NCBI GenBank assembly: GCA_002255955.1 | Contig: NKIM01000016.1 | Coordinates: forward strand, 62,001-126,000 | Reading direction: 5' to 3' | Source: Burkholderiales bacterium PBB2 | GTDB taxonomy: Bacteria > Pseudomonadota > Gammaproteobacteria > Burkholderiales > Burkholderiaceae_C | Length of the DNA: 64,000 bases | Shown: positions 17,396-28,336 of the stretch, one piece after another | How positions within the stretch are numbered: position 1 is the first letter of the stretch | How the letters are laid out: the number at the start of each line of letters is the position of its first letter | Position numbers and translations under genes: made by a program | Notes under the pieces: generated by a model | Told to the model about the DNA's origin: nothing | Seen by the model: only the letters and a program-made list of their open reading frames with translations | The model's database searches: none

Positions 17396-18919
17396 ATGAG
17401 TGTCCAAACCTTGTATTCCGACGGCGCCCGCCCGGTGCGCCGCGTCGTCATCGCCGGCGGCGGCACCGCCGGCTGGATGGTGGCCGCCCTGATGGGCAAG
17501 CTGATGGGCAAGCTGCTGGACATCCGCCTGGTCGAGTCCGAGGAGATCGGCACCGTGGGTGTCGGCGAAGCCACCATCCCGGCCCTGCACACCTACCACG
17601 AGCTGTTGGGCTTGAATGAGGCGGAGTTCATGGCCGCCACCCAGGCGACTTTCAAGCTCGGCATCAAGTTCGAAGGCTGGAAGGCGCCGGGTGAGGACTA
17701 CATCCACTCCTTCGGCCTGACCGGCAAGGACCACTGGAGCGCCGGCTTCCAGCATTTCTGGCTCAAGGGCCGCGAGCGCGGTCTGGCGGCGCCCTACGGC
17801 GACTACTGCCTGGAGCTGCGCGCCGCCGAAGAGCAGCGCTTCGCCCACCTGCCGAACAACGGCATGAACTACGCCTACCACCTGGATGCCACGCGCTATG
17901 CCCGCTTCCTGCGCGGCCTGGCCGAAGCCCATGGCGTGCGCCGCATCGAAGGCAAGATCGCCGCCGTGCTGCGCGAGCAGCCTGGCGCGGGCGATCTGAC
18001 GGCCTTGCAGATGGAAGACGGTAGCCGCATCGAGGGCGATCTGTTTGTCGACTGCACCGGCTTCCGTGCCTTGCTGCTGGGTCAGACCTTGGGCGTCGGC
18101 TATGAGGACTGGAGCCATTGGCTGCCCTGCGACCGCGCCGTGGCCGTGCAGACCGCCTCGGTGCGCGAGGCGCCGCCCTACACCCGCTCGATCGCCCACC
18201 CCTTCGGCTGGCAATGGCGCATCCCCCTGCAGCACCGCGTGGGCAACGGCCTGGTCTACAGCAGCCGCGAGCTCTCGGACGCCGATGCGCCCGAGATGCT
18301 GCGCCGCCATGTCGAGGGCGAGCTGATCACCGAGCCGCGCCTCTTGCGCTTCGAGCCGGGCCAGCGCCACGAGGTCTGGCACCGCAACTGCGTGGCCATG
18401 GGCCTGGCCAGTGGTTTCATCGAGCCGCTCGAATCCACCAGCATCCATCTGGTGCAGCGCGCCGCCATCCGGCTGATGCGCCTGTTCCCGGCCGGTGGCA
18501 TCCGCGAGGTGGACGTGCGCGAGTTCAACCAGCAGACCACGCAGGACCTGCAGCACATCCGCGATTTCATCATCCTGCACTACCACGTGACCGAGCGCGA
18601 CGATTCGGCCCTGTGGCGCCACGTGCGCACCATGGCCGTGCCCGAGACCCTGCGCCACCGCATCGAGCTGTTCCGCGAGACGGCGCGCGTGTTCCGCCCG
18701 CTGGACGAGTTGTTTGCCGAAAACTCCTGGATCCAGGTCATGATGGGCCAGGGCATCAGCCCGCAGCATCACCACCCGGTGGCCGATCTGATGGGTGACG
18801 CTGAGCTCTCACACTTCCTCAACAACATCCGCAGCCAGGTCAGCCGCCAGCTGGCCGGCCTGCCGCCCCACCAAGCCTATGTCGAGCGCCTGTGCGCGCC
18901 GTATCGCGCGGCCGCTTGA
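17396..18919 (+). CDS. FAD-dependent tryptophan-halogenase-family protein
   Basis: A 507-residue flavoprotein of the PrnA/RebH family. The FAD-binding GGGTAGW is at residues 21-27, followed by VGVGEATIP. The catalytic lysine that forms or guides HOCl is matched by Lys87 in QATFKLGIKF. The family signature WxWxIP is GWQWRIP (271-277). ASGFIEPLESTSIH supplies Glu346, Ser347 and Thr348. The halide-site Gly of PrnA is Ser349 here. Thus the residues needed for halogenation are present, unlike in monooxygenase relatives. Substrate and natural halide are unknown; its place behind a TonB receptor, SapC and a cupin points away from a classical antibiotic cluster. A flavin reductase is needed and is not encoded nearby. 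Confidence 0.87.
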   Translation: MSVQTLYSDGARPVRRVVIAGGGTAGWMVAALMGKLMGKLLDIRLVESEEIGTVGVGEATIPALHTYHELLGLNEAEFMAATQATFKLGIKFEGWKAPGEDYIHSFGLTGKDHWSAGFQHFWLKGRERGLAAPYGDYCLELRAAEEQRFAHLPNNGMNYAYHLDATRYARFLRGLAEAHGVRRIEGKIAAVLREQPGAGDLTALQMEDGSRIEGDLFVDCTGFRALLLGQTLGVGYEDWSHWLPCDRAVAVQTASVREAPPYTRSIAHPFGWQWRIPLQHRVGNGLVYSSRELSDADAPEMLRRHVEGELITEPRLLRFEPGQRHEVWHRNCVAMGLASGFIEPLESTSIHLVQRAAIRLMRLFPAGGIREVDVREFNQQTTQDLQHIRDFIILHYHVTERDDSALWRHVRTMAVPETLRHRIELFRETARVFRPLDELFAENSWIQVMMGQGISPQHHHPVADLMGDAELSHFLNNIRSQVSRQLAGLPPHQAYVERLCAPYRAAA

Positions 18920-18977
18920 GCGCCGTGCGGTTTTCTTTCAGCCTTCCTTTCTGCTTTTTGCTCACTGACCACCTGCC

Positions 18978-19961
18978 ATGTTGACTCCCGTTCCGAGCCC
19001 GGACACCTTCCCCCGCCTGCTGGCCGATATCGGCGGCACCAATGCCCGCTTTGCCTGGGTCGATGCACCGGGCGCCCCGCTGCGCGCCTGCGCCAACTAC
19101 CGCGGTGCCGAGCATGTGTCGCTGGCCGCGGCGGTTGAGGCCTATCTGCACAGCCATGCGCTGCCGCGCCCGCAAGCCCTGGCCATCGGCATCGCCTATC
19201 CGATCAGCGGTGATGAGGTGCGCATGACCAACGGCGCCTGGTCGTTTTCGATCAGCGGCCTGCAGCGTGAGCTGGGGCTCAAGCGTCTGACGGTGATCAA
19301 CGACTTCGCCGCCCTGGCCTTGGGCATCCCCGATCTGCAAGCGGCGCAGCTGCATGCGCTGGGCCCCGGTGAGGCCGTGGCCGGCGCGCCGCTGGCCGTG
19401 ATCGGCGCCGGCACCGGCCTCGGCGTGGCTGGCCTGATGCCGCTGCCCGGCGGCGGCTGGTGGCCGGTGTCGGGCGAGGGCGGCCATGCCACCCTGGCCG
19501 GCCTCGATGATTTCGAAGATGCCGTGATCGCCCGCCTGCGCCGCCGCTTCGGCCATGTCTCCGCCGAGCGGGCGCTCTCGGGCCCGGGCCTGGTCAATCT
19601 CTACCAAGCCTGCACCGAGCTGAACGGTCAGCCCCTGGTCACGCTGGAGCCCGCCGAGGTGCTCAGCCGCTCCGAGGCGGGCGACGCCACGGCTGCCCAG
19701 GCCATCGCCCTGTTCTGTGGCTTCCTGGGCAGCATGGCCGGCAACGTCACCTTGACCTTGGGCGCCCGCGGCGGCGTCTACATCGGCGGCGGTATCGCCC
19801 CGCGCCTCTTGAAAGAGCTGCGCAGCTCCACCTTCCGCAGCCGCTTCGAGGGCAAGGGCCGCCTGTCCGGCTTCCTCGCGCCGATTCCCTGCCACGTCAT
19901 CGACGCGGCGGTGTCGCCGGCGCTGGAGGGGGCCTCGCGGGCACTGGATCTGGGCTTGTGA
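18978..19961 (+). CDS. glk: Glucokinase
   Basis: A 327-residue glucokinase of the Glk (non-ROK) family that phosphorylates glucose to glucose 6-phosphate. LLADIGGTNARFAWVD near the N-terminus is the phosphate-binding motif. IGAGTGLGVAGL, PVSGEGGHATLAG and ERALSGPGLVNLYQA match the family. It lies 58 bases after the halogenase gene in the same direction, ends the carbohydrate block and would use the glucose released by the GH1 enzyme. A strong bidirectional hairpin follows. Confidence 0.93.
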   Translation: MLTPVPSPDTFPRLLADIGGTNARFAWVDAPGAPLRACANYRGAEHVSLAAAVEAYLHSHALPRPQALAIGIAYPISGDEVRMTNGAWSFSISGLQRELGLKRLTVINDFAALALGIPDLQAAQLHALGPGEAVAGAPLAVIGAGTGLGVAGLMPLPGGGWWPVSGEGGHATLAGLDDFEDAVIARLRRRFGHVSAERALSGPGLVNLYQACTELNGQPLVTLEPAEVLSRSEAGDATAAQAIALFCGFLGSMAGNVTLTLGARGGVYIGGGIAPRLLKELRSSTFRSRFEGKGRLSGFLAPIPCHVIDAAVSPALEGASRALDLGL

Positions 19962-20020
19962 GCCTGGGCCGAGAAGACGTCGGCGCACCTGGCGTTTGAG
20001 CCTTCTCCGCCCCTGAAAAG

Positions 20021-20049
20021 AAAAGCCGGCGCGAGGCCGGCTTTTCTCT
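20021..20049. terminator. Bidirectional rho-independent terminator between glk and hutH
   Basis: A ten-base stem AAAAGCCGGC / GCCGGCTTTT with loop GCGAG (20021-20045), continued by a T-rich stretch on the plus strand and an A-rich stretch before it that serves the minus strand. It separates two convergent genes. Confidence 0.88.
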
Positions 20050-20089
20050 TTCTTTCTTTCTTGTGGGCGCTGGGTTCAGCGCCCCACCG

Positions 20090-21634
20090 TCACGGCAGCA
20101 CGACGATGCGGGCTTCGCGTTCCACCAGGGCGGCCAGCTGACCCGAGGCCACCAGAGCCGTCGCGGCTTCAATGCTGGGCGCCAGGTAATGGTCGGTGGG
20201 CATGGCCGGGCTGGTCTGGCGCACCATGGCATGCACTTCTTCGAGCGCGGCCGAGCTCTTCAGCGGGCGCAGGAACTCGATGCCCTGGGCGGCGGCCAGC
20301 AGTTCGATGCCGATGATGTGGGCCGTGTTGTCCAGCATCTGCCCCAAGCGGCGCGCGCCGAAGGTGGCCATGGAGACATGGTCTTCCTGGTTGGCGCTGG
20401 TGGGCAGGCTGTCCACGCTGGCCGGGTGGGCCAGGCTCTTGTTCTCGCTGGCCAGGGCGGCGGCGGTGACGTGGGCGATCATGAAGCCCGAATTCAGGCC
20501 GGCGTTCTCGGTCAGGAAGGGCGGCAGGCGCGAGACGCTGGCGTCGATCAGCATGGCGATGCGGCGCTCGGCGATGGCGCCGACCTCGGCAATCGCGCAG
20601 GCCAGCGCGTCAGCGGCCAGGGCCACCGGCTCGGCGTGGAAGTTGCCGCCGCTGACCATATAGCTGCTGCCGTCTTCACCCGCAAACACCAGCGGGTTGT
20701 CGGTCACGGCATTGGCTTCGCGGATCAGCACATCGCGGACATAACGCGCCTGGTCCAGGCATGCGCCCATGACCTGCGGTTGGCAGCGCAGGCAGTAGGG
20801 GTCTTGCACGCGCTCGTCGCCTTCCTTGTGCGACTCGCGGATGGCGCTGCCGGCCAGGATCTGGCGGTAGGCGCGGGCGGCTTCGATCTGACCGGGCTGA
20901 CCGCGCACCTCGTGGATGCGCGGGTCAAACGGGCCGTCGCTGCCGCGTGCGGCGTCCAGGCTCAGCGCACCGGAGACGAGGGCCGAGGCATAGACCTGCT
21001 CGAAACGGATCAGGCCTTCCAGCGCCAACGCGGTGCTGGTCTGCGTGCCGTTGATCAGCGCCAGGCCTTCCTTGGCTTGCAGCACCAGGGGTGCGATGCC
21101 GTGCTTTTGCAGCTCGGGCAGGGCGGGCAGGCGCTTGCCATCGACCAGCATTTCGCCTTCGCCCAGCAGGGCCAGGGTCATGTGCGAGAGCGGGGCCAGG
21201 TCACCCGAGGCGCCGACCGAGCCTTGTGCCGGCACGTAAGGGATGAGGCCGGCATTGAAGACGTCGAGCAGGCTTTGCACCACCTCCGGGCGCACGCCCG
21301 AGTGGCCGCGGGCGAGCGAGGCGGCCTTGGTGGCCAGCATCAGGCGCACGACTTCAGGCTGCAGCGGCGCGCCGACGCCAACGCAGTGCGAGCGGATCAG
21401 ATTGAACTGCAGCGTGGCCAGCTCTTCCTTGCTGATGCGCTTGGAGGCCAGCTTGCCGAAGCCGGTGTTGACGCCATAGACGGGCGCGTCGCCGGCCGCT
21501 GCGGCCTGCACCACGGCCGCGCTGCGGCGGATGATGGCGTCGGCACTGGCGTGCAGGCTCAAGGTGATATCGCCGCTGCGGATCTGGCGCAGCTGGGCCA
21601 GGGATAGCTGGCCAGGGGTGATTTCGATGTTCAT
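20090..21634 (-). CDS. hutH: Histidine ammonia-lyase
   Basis: A 514-residue enzyme that converts L-histidine to urocanate and ammonia, the first step of histidine degradation. The MIO prosthetic group comes from the Ala-Ser-Gly in [15 protein letters not shown] (residues 142-144). [12 protein letters not shown] near residue 52 and the central [15 protein letters not shown] are other conserved parts of the active site. Length is normal for bacterial HutH. It is preceded 24 bases upstream by hutU, so both come from the promoter at 23402-23430. Confidence 0.96.
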   Translation of the reverse strand: MNIEITPGQLSLAQLRQIRSGDITLSLHASADAIIRRSAAVVQAAAAGDAPVYGVNTGFGKLASKRISKEELATLQFNLIRSHCVGVGAPLQPEVVRLMLATKAASLARGHSGVRPEVVQSLLDVFNAGLIPYVPAQGSVGASGDLAPLSHMTLALLGEGEMLVDGKRLPALPELQKHGIAPLVLQAKEGLALINGTQTSTALALEGLIRFEQVYASALVSGALSLDAARGSDGPFDPRIHEVRGQPGQIEAARAYRQILAGSAIRESHKEGDERVQDPYCLRCQPQVMGACLDQARYVRDVLIREANAVTDNPLVFAGEDGSSYMVSGGNFHAEPVALAADALACAIAEVGAIAERRIAMLIDASVSRLPPFLTENAGLNSGFMIAHVTAAALASENKSLAHPASVDSLPTSANQEDHVSMATFGARRLGQMLDNTAHIIGIELLAAAQGIEFLRPLKSSAALEEVHAMVRQTSPAMPTDHYLAPSIEAATALVASGQLAALVEREARIVVLP

Positions 21635-21658
21635 GGGTCGGTCGTTTTCGGGTGTCTT

Positions 21659-23368
<1,710 letters not shown>

Positions 23369-23401
23369 GACGGGCTCCTGTGGGGCTGCGGAATGTGGCG
23401 A

Positions 23402-23430
23402 ACTCTAGTTGTCTATACAAGTAAAGTCAA
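23402..23430 (-). promoter_or_regulatory. hutU-hutH promoter
   Basis: On the minus strand: TTGACT (23430-23425), a spacer of exactly 17 bases, and TAGAGT (23407-23402). This is a good sigma-70 match 34 bases before the hutU start. The spacer contains the palindrome TTGTATAGACAA. Confidence 0.72.
23409..23420. promoter_or_regulatory. HutC-type operator
   Basis: TTGTCTATACAA fits the GntR/HutC-subfamily half-site pattern GTnTAnAC. It lies between the -35 and -10 of the hutU promoter and 23 bases before the hutC start, so bound HutC would block hutUH and probably its own gene. Urocanate is the usual inducer. Confidence 0.8.
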
Positions 23431-23443
23431 CTACGATCCGGCC

Positions 23444-24166
23444 ATGGTCAGAAAATCGCCCGACAGCCCGGAACCGCAGTACCTGAAGGTGCAGAACCAT
23501 CTGCGCGAACGCATCGCCTCGGGTCACTGGGTGGCCGGTGATCTGCTGCCCTCTGAGGCCGAACTGGTGCAGACCTTTGGCGTCAGCCGCATGACGGTGA
23601 ACCGCGCCCTGCGCGAGTTGCATCAGGAAGGTCTGATCGAGCGGGTGCAAGGCGTGGGCACTTTTGTGGCCCAGCTGCATCGCATTTCCTCGACCCTGAC
23701 CGTGCGCGATGTGCACGACGAAATCGCGGAGCGCGGCCACCGCCACGAGGCCGTGCTGCACCGCCTGGAATCGCTGAAGGCCACGGCCGAGCAGGCGGCC
23801 GAGTTCGAACTGCCGGCCGGCGCTGAGCTCTTCCACAGCGTCATCGTGCACCTGGAAAACGGCGTGGCCATTCAGTGCGAAGACCGCCTGGTCAACCCGC
23901 TCTGCGCGCCGGACTACCTGGCCCAGGACTTCAGCCAGAGCACGCCCACCCACTACTTGTTACAAGTTGCCCCCCTCAGCGAGGCCCGCTACACCATCGA
24001 ATCGACGCTGCCGAGCGAATCCGAGGCTAAGCTTCTGGGCATTTCGCGGCGCGACCCCTGTCTGGTGGTCAAGCGCAGCACCCTGAGCCGCGGGCGCATC
24101 GTCACCACCGTCCGTTTGACCCACCCCGGCTCGCGTTATCTGTTGCAGGGGAGTTTTCAGGCATGA
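23444..24166 (+). CDS. hutC: Histidine utilisation repressor, GntR family
   Basis: A 240-residue GntR/HutC-type repressor. The winged helix-turn-helix is in PSEAELVQTFGVSRMTVNRALRELHQEGLIERVQGVGTFVA, and the C-terminal UTRA domain has the ligand-binding pattern ending TVRLTHPGSRYLLQGSF. The start is ATG 23444; an in-frame ATG at 23393 would place the operator inside the coding region and is rejected. It is first in hutC-(mini-ORF)-hutD-hutI-hutG-hutF and divergent from hutUH. Confidence 0.92.
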   Translation: MVRKSPDSPEPQYLKVQNHLRERIASGHWVAGDLLPSEAELVQTFGVSRMTVNRALRELHQEGLIERVQGVGTFVAQLHRISSTLTVRDVHDEIAERGHRHEAVLHRLESLKATAEQAAEFELPAGAELFHSVIVHLENGVAIQCEDRLVNPLCAPDYLAQDFSQSTPTHYLLQVAPLSEARYTIESTLPSESEAKLLGISRRDPCLVVKRSTLSRGRIVTTVRLTHPGSRYLLQGSFQA

Positions 24167-24243
24167 GCACAATGATCGGCCGCCCGGATTTGGGCGTGCA
24201 CCCGCTTGGCGGGTCGGAGCGCAGCGACGGGGTGCACCCATGA
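24163..24243 (+). CDS. Possible 26-residue mini-ORF coupling hutC to hutD
   Basis: An open frame of 26 codons begins at ATG 24163, overlapping the hutC stop as ATGA, and ends with TGA 24241-24243, overlapping the hutD ATG at 24240. The predicted product begins MSTMIGRPDLGVHPLGG and ends SDGVHP. An AGGGGAG Shine-Dalgarno-like stretch lies nine bases before its start, while hutD itself has a poor one. It may be a leader that carries ribosomes to hutD, or chance. I recognise no protein family. Confidence 0.4.
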   Translation: MSTMIGRPDLGVHPLGGSERSDGVHP

Positions 24244-24806
24244 GTTGGAGTGTGATTTCGGCGGAGGACTTGGCTCCGCAGCCGTGGAAAAACGGCGGTG
24301 GCCAGACCCGCGAACTGCTGGCCTGGCCGAATCCCAGCGACTGGATCGTGCGCCTGAGCGTGGCCGATATCGAGCGCGACGGGCCGTTCTCGGCCTTCGA
24401 AGGCATCCAGCGCTGGTTCGCCGTGCTGCGCGGCGATGGCGTTCGCTTGTATGAGTATGAGCTGCGCGTCGGCGACGAGTTGCTGAGTTTCGATGGCGCT
24501 CTGGCGCCTGAGTGCAGCTTGATCGGCGGCGCCACCCGTGACTTCAATCTGATGCACCGGCGCAGCCGCGGCCGCCTGCTGGTGCAGCCGGCCGATCACC
24601 CCTTTCTGCCCGAGGCGGGCAACAGCCGCTGGTTCGGCTTGTTCACCGCCGGCGGAGGCCTGCTCAGCCATGGCGCGCGTGCCATGCCGCTGCGCCCCTT
24701 GAGCCTGGCCTGGTGCGAAAGCCCGGCGCGGCAGAGCTGCATTTTTGACGGCGAAGGTGCCGCCTGGTGGATGGCCTGGAGCGAGGCAGAGGACGCTGGC
24801 GACTGA
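24240..24806 (+). CDS. hutD: HutD family protein
   Basis: A 188-residue cupin-like protein of the HutD/Ves family. Conserved parts are [16 protein letters not shown] near the N-terminus, [31 protein letters not shown], and [13 protein letters not shown] in the middle. HutD has been proposed to limit the level of a histidine-pathway intermediate, possibly by binding formylglutamate or urocanate; its exact role is not settled. It sits between hutC and hutI and is translated in the same direction with a 26-codon mini-ORF in front. Confidence 0.88.
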   Translation: MSWSVISAEDLAPQPWKNGGGQTRELLAWPNPSDWIVRLSVADIERDGPFSAFEGIQRWFAVLRGDGVRLYEYELRVGDELLSFDGALAPECSLIGGATRDFNLMHRRSRGRLLVQPADHPFLPEAGNSRWFGLFTAGGGLLSHGARAMPLRPLSLAWCESPARQSCIFDGEGAAWWMAWSEAEDAGD

Positions 24807-24828
24807 CGATGCAACAAGCAGGAGCTCA

Positions 24829-26043
24829 ATGACCATGAAGACGCAGCTGTGGACCGGTGGCCGTTTGGCCACGCTGGCGGGTGACACCGCCTGGGGTTGG
24901 CTGGAGCAGGGCGCGGTGCTGACCCAGGGCGAGCACATCCTCTGGGTCGGCGCCACCGCCGACCTGACGCCCGAGCTGCGCGCCACCGTGGCTCAGACCC
25001 ACGATTTGGGCGGCGCCGTGGTGACCCCAGGCTTGATCGACTGCCACACCCATCTGGTCTACGGTGGCCAGCGCGCGCGTGAGTTCGAGTTGCGCCTGCA
25101 GGGTGCCAGTTATGAAGAGATCGCCAAGGCCGGTGGCGGCATCCGCTCCAGCGTCGCCGCCACGCGCCAGGCCACCGAGCACCAGCTCTACGCCCAGGCC
25201 GCCCACCGGCTGCTGAACCTGTTGAAAGAAGGCGTCACCACGGTCGAGGTGAAATCGGGCTATGGCCTGAGCCAGTCGTCCGAAGCCAAGATGCTGCGCG
25301 TGGCGCGGCGCCTGGCCGGCCTCGGTGTCGACGTGCGCACCACCTACCTGGGCGCCCATGCCGTGCCGCCGGAGTTCGACGGCCGGCCGGACGAGTACGT
25401 GCAAGCCGTCTGTGACTGGCTGCCCCTGCTGCAACGCGAGGGCCTGGTCGATGCCGTCGATGCCTTCTGCGAGGGCATCGGCTTCACGCCGGCGCAGACG
25501 CGCAAGATCTTTGAGGCCGCGCGCGCCGCCGGCCTGCCGGTCAAGCTCCATGCCGAGCAGCTCAGCGACCAGGGCGGCAGCCAGCTGGCGGCCGAGTTCA
25601 AGGCCTTGTCCTGCGACCACCTGGAGTACCTGAGTGCCGAGGGTGTGGCCGCCATGGCGGCCGCTGGCACCGTGGCCGTGCTGCTGCCGGGCGCCTACTA
25701 CTTCCTGCGCGAGACGAAACTGCCGCCGGTGCAGGCGCTGCGCGAGGCCGGTGTGCCCATCGCCATCTCCACCGACCACAACCCCGGCACCTCGCCGACG
25801 CTGTCCCTGCTGCTGATGCTGAACATGGCCTGCACCCTGTTCCGCCTGACGCCGGAAGAGGCGCTGCGCGGCGTGACCGTCAACGCGGCCCGCGCCCTGG
25901 GCCTGGCCGACCGCGGCCAGCTGGCTCCGGGCCAGCGCGCTGACTTCTGCCTCTGGGATGTGGAGCATCCCAATGAGCTGGCCTATTACTTCGGCCGTAA
26001 CCCGCTGCGCCAGGTGGTGCGTGGCGCCAAGTTGCGCGGCTGA
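24829..26043 (+). CDS. hutI: Imidazolonepropionase
   Basis: A 404-residue amidohydrolase that opens imidazolone-5-propionate to formimino-L-glutamate. Metal-binding residues lie in [21 protein letters not shown] and later in [13 protein letters not shown] and [11 protein letters not shown]. The start ATG 24829 has AGGAG just upstream; ATG 24835 is an in-frame alternative. It lies 22 bases after hutD and 26 bases before hutG. Confidence 0.95.
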   Translation: MTMKTQLWTGGRLATLAGDTAWGWLEQGAVLTQGEHILWVGATADLTPELRATVAQTHDLGGAVVTPGLIDCHTHLVYGGQRAREFELRLQGASYEEIAKAGGGIRSSVAATRQATEHQLYAQAAHRLLNLLKEGVTTVEVKSGYGLSQSSEAKMLRVARRLAGLGVDVRTTYLGAHAVPPEFDGRPDEYVQAVCDWLPLLQREGLVDAVDAFCEGIGFTPAQTRKIFEAARAAGLPVKLHAEQLSDQGGSQLAAEFKALSCDHLEYLSAEGVAAMAAAGTVAVLLPGAYYFLRETKLPPVQALREAGVPIAISTDHNPGTSPTLSLLLMLNMACTLFRLTPEEALRGVTVNAARALGLADRGQLAPGQRADFCLWDVEHPNELAYYFGRNPLRQVVRGAKLRG

Positions 26044-26069
26044 CCGAACCCGAGACTGTCTGCCCCATC

Positions 26070-26879
26070 ATGAGTCCTGTTTTCCAGCTGCGGCAGGGCC
26101 GCACGCCTTTGCTGATCAGCATGCCCCATGTGGGCCACCAGATCCCTGCGGACCAGCAGGCCCGCTACCAGCCCCGCGCGCTGGACAGCGAGGACACCGA
26201 CTGGCATCTGGAGCGCCTCTACGGCGGCATCGTCGAAGAGCTGGGCGCCAGCCTGATCGTGCCGAGCTACTCACGTTATCTGATCGACCTGAACCGCCCG
26301 CCCGAGGACACGCCCATGTACCCGGGCGCCTCCAACACCGAGCTCTGCCCGACCCGCTTCTTCACCGGCGAGCCGCTCTACCTGGCCGGCCAGGAGCCCG
26401 ACGAGGCCGAGAAGCTGCGCCGCCGCCAGCTCTACTGGTTGCCCTATCACCGTGCGCTCCATGCCGAGCTGCAGCGGCTCAAGAACCTGTTTGGTTACGC
26501 CTTGCTCTTCGACGCGCACAGCATCCGCTCCGAGCTGCCTTGGTTGTTTGAGGGGCGTCTGCCCGATCTGAATCTCGGCACGGTCGAGGGGCAGTCCTGC
26601 GCGCCCGAGATCACCGCAGCCCTGGGCCAGGTGCAGGCCAGCCAGAGCGCGTACACCCAGGTGGTCAATGGCCGCTTCAAGGGCGGCTACATCACCCGCC
26701 ATTACGGCCAGCCGGCCGAGCAGATTCACGCCGTGCAGCTGGAGATGTGTCAGCGCTGCTATATGAGCGAACAGCCGCCCTACGCCTACGACCCCGAGCT
26801 GGCCGCCCAGGTGCAGCCCCTGATCCGCCAACTGCTGAGCAGCTTGCTGCAGTGGCAGCCCCAGAACCCCCAGGTCTGA
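26070..26879 (+). CDS. hutG: N-formylglutamate deformylase
   Basis: A 269-residue N-formylglutamate amidohydrolase family protein, producing glutamate and formate in the last step of the pathway. Key segments are LLISMPHVGHQIP, YSRYLIDLNRPPEDTPMYPG, ALLFDAHSIRSELPWLFEGRLPDLNLGT and GYITRHYGQPAEQIHAVQLEMCQRCYMSE. Together with hutF two bases downstream it shows that histidine is degraded by the five-step route via formylglutamate rather than by the formiminoglutamase route. Confidence 0.93.
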   Translation: MSPVFQLRQGRTPLLISMPHVGHQIPADQQARYQPRALDSEDTDWHLERLYGGIVEELGASLIVPSYSRYLIDLNRPPEDTPMYPGASNTELCPTRFFTGEPLYLAGQEPDEAEKLRRRQLYWLPYHRALHAELQRLKNLFGYALLFDAHSIRSELPWLFEGRLPDLNLGTVEGQSCAPEITAALGQVQASQSAYTQVVNGRFKGGYITRHYGQPAEQIHAVQLEMCQRCYMSEQPPYAYDPELAAQVQPLIRQLLSSLLQWQPQNPQV

Positions 26880-26881
26880 GC

Positions 26882-28258
26882 ATGAACGCGATCAACAAGA
26901 AGTTCTGGGCGGCGCAAGCCTGGGTCGAAGGGCGCTGGCAGCACGATGTGCTGCTGGAGGTGGGTGCCGATGGCCATTGGCTGCACGTGCAGCCAGGCCA
27001 AGCCTGCCCCGAGGGTGCGACGCGCCTGGAGGGCCCGGTCATCCCCAGCCTGGTCGACACCCACAGCCATGCCTTCCAGCGCGCCTTTGCCGGCCTGGCC
27101 GAGAGGCGCGAGGCGGGCGAGGACGATTTCTGGTCCTGGCGCGACCGCATGTACGGCCTGGCCTTGCGCGTCACGCCCGGGCAGCTGCGCGACATCGGCG
27201 CCCAGCTCTACCTGGAGCTGCTGCAGGGCGGCTACACCCAGGTCTGCGAGTTCCACTATCTGCAGCATCGGGAGGACGGCAGCGCCTACCCCGATGAGCT
27301 GGCCATGAGCTGGGCCCTGGCCGACGCGGCCGCCGAAGTGGGTCTGGGCCTGACCCTGCTGCCGGTGCTGTACGCCCATGCCGGTTTTGCCGAGCCGGCC
27401 CTGCGCCGCGACCAGCGCCGCTTCGCCACCGATGCGGCCTGGGTCTGGCGCGCCAGCGAGCGCATCCGCGCCGCCGGCCGGCCGCTGCTCCATGCCGGCG
27501 TGGCCCTGCATTCCCTGCGCGCCGCCCATGCCGGCGACATCCAGGAGCTGCAGGCCCTGGTCGGCGAGGCCGATATCCCGATTCACATCCACATCTCCGA
27601 GCAGCAGCAAGAGGTGCGCGACTGCCTGGCCGCCACCGGCCAGCGGCCCATGCAGCTGCTTTGCAATGACTTCCAGCCCGATAGTCGCTGGCACCTGGTG
27701 CACGCCACCCACAGCACGCCCGAGGAGATCGCCCAGGTGGCGGCCACGGGCGCTTCGGTGGTGATCTGCCCCGGCACCGAGGGCAATCTGGGCGATGGCC
27801 TCTGCGATCTCTCCGGCTGGCTGGAGGCCGGCGTGCCCATCAGCATCGGCTCGGACAGCCATGTCACCCGCAACTGGGTGGAAGAGCTGCGCTGGCTGGA
27901 GTACGGCCAGCGCCTGGGTCTGCAGCAGCGCAATGTGGCGGCGGCCCCGGGCCGCGAGGCCAGCACGGCGGCACGTTTGTTTGAAGCCGTGCGTGCCGGC
28001 AGTGCGGCGCCGGCCGGCTTTCAGCAATGGGGGCTGGAGGCCGGCGCCCGGGCAGACTTCCTGGTGCTGGACCCACTGGCCAGCGGCGTCGCCGGTCTGC
28101 CCGATTCGGCCGTGCTGGACGGCCTGGTGTTTGCCTCCCAGGGTCAGGTCTTGCTGGCGGTCTATGTGGCCGGCCAGCGGCGCCTGCACCAGGGCCAGCA
28201 TGAGTCGCGCGCCGAGATTGGCGCCCGCTTCCTGAAGACCATGGCGGCCCTGGCCTGA
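26882..28258 (+). CDS. hutF: Formimidoylglutamate deiminase
   Basis: A 458-residue amidohydrolase that converts N-formimino-L-glutamate to N-formyl-L-glutamate plus ammonia. Metal and active-site motifs are [53 protein letters not shown] and [26 protein letters not shown]. The ATG at 26882 lies two bases after the hutG stop; the open frame further upstream is inside hutG. It ends the hut operon; a GC-rich hairpin follows. Confidence 0.94.
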   Translation: MNAINKKFWAAQAWVEGRWQHDVLLEVGADGHWLHVQPGQACPEGATRLEGPVIPSLVDTHSHAFQRAFAGLAERREAGEDDFWSWRDRMYGLALRVTPGQLRDIGAQLYLELLQGGYTQVCEFHYLQHREDGSAYPDELAMSWALADAAAEVGLGLTLLPVLYAHAGFAEPALRRDQRRFATDAAWVWRASERIRAAGRPLLHAGVALHSLRAAHAGDIQELQALVGEADIPIHIHISEQQQEVRDCLAATGQRPMQLLCNDFQPDSRWHLVHATHSTPEEIAQVAATGASVVICPGTEGNLGDGLCDLSGWLEAGVPISIGSDSHVTRNWVEELRWLEYGQRLGLQQRNVAAAPGREASTAARLFEAVRAGSAAPAGFQQWGLEAGARADFLVLDPLASGVAGLPDSAVLDGLVFASQGQVLLAVYVAGQRRLHQGQHESRAEIGARFLKTMAALA

Positions 28259-28264
28259 GCGGCC

Positions 28265-28284
28265 GCGCCCGAGGTTTCGGGCGC
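28265..28284 (+). terminator. GC-rich hairpin after hutF
   Basis: GCGCCCGA (28265-28272) pairs with TCGGGCGC (28277-28284) around a GGTT loop, seven bases after the hutF stop. There is no T-run behind it, so termination is uncertain. Confidence 0.4.
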
Positions 28285-28336
28285 CCGGCAGGCCATGCCG
28301 GATGTTGCGATTTGGTAGATTTCCCGCGCGCTTTTC

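Noticed and set aside
16136-18775. An 879-codon open frame on the minus strand across the SapC, cupin and halogenase genes
   Set aside because: It is antisense to three genes with clear families and its translation is His/Gln/Ala/Gly-rich low complexity, the usual mirror frame in high-GC DNA.
24181-24239. Repeated GTGCACCC words between hutC and hutD as a mobile or REP-like element
   Set aside because: Only two short copies are present and no larger repeat is seen elsewhere in the window, so a repeat family cannot be claimed.
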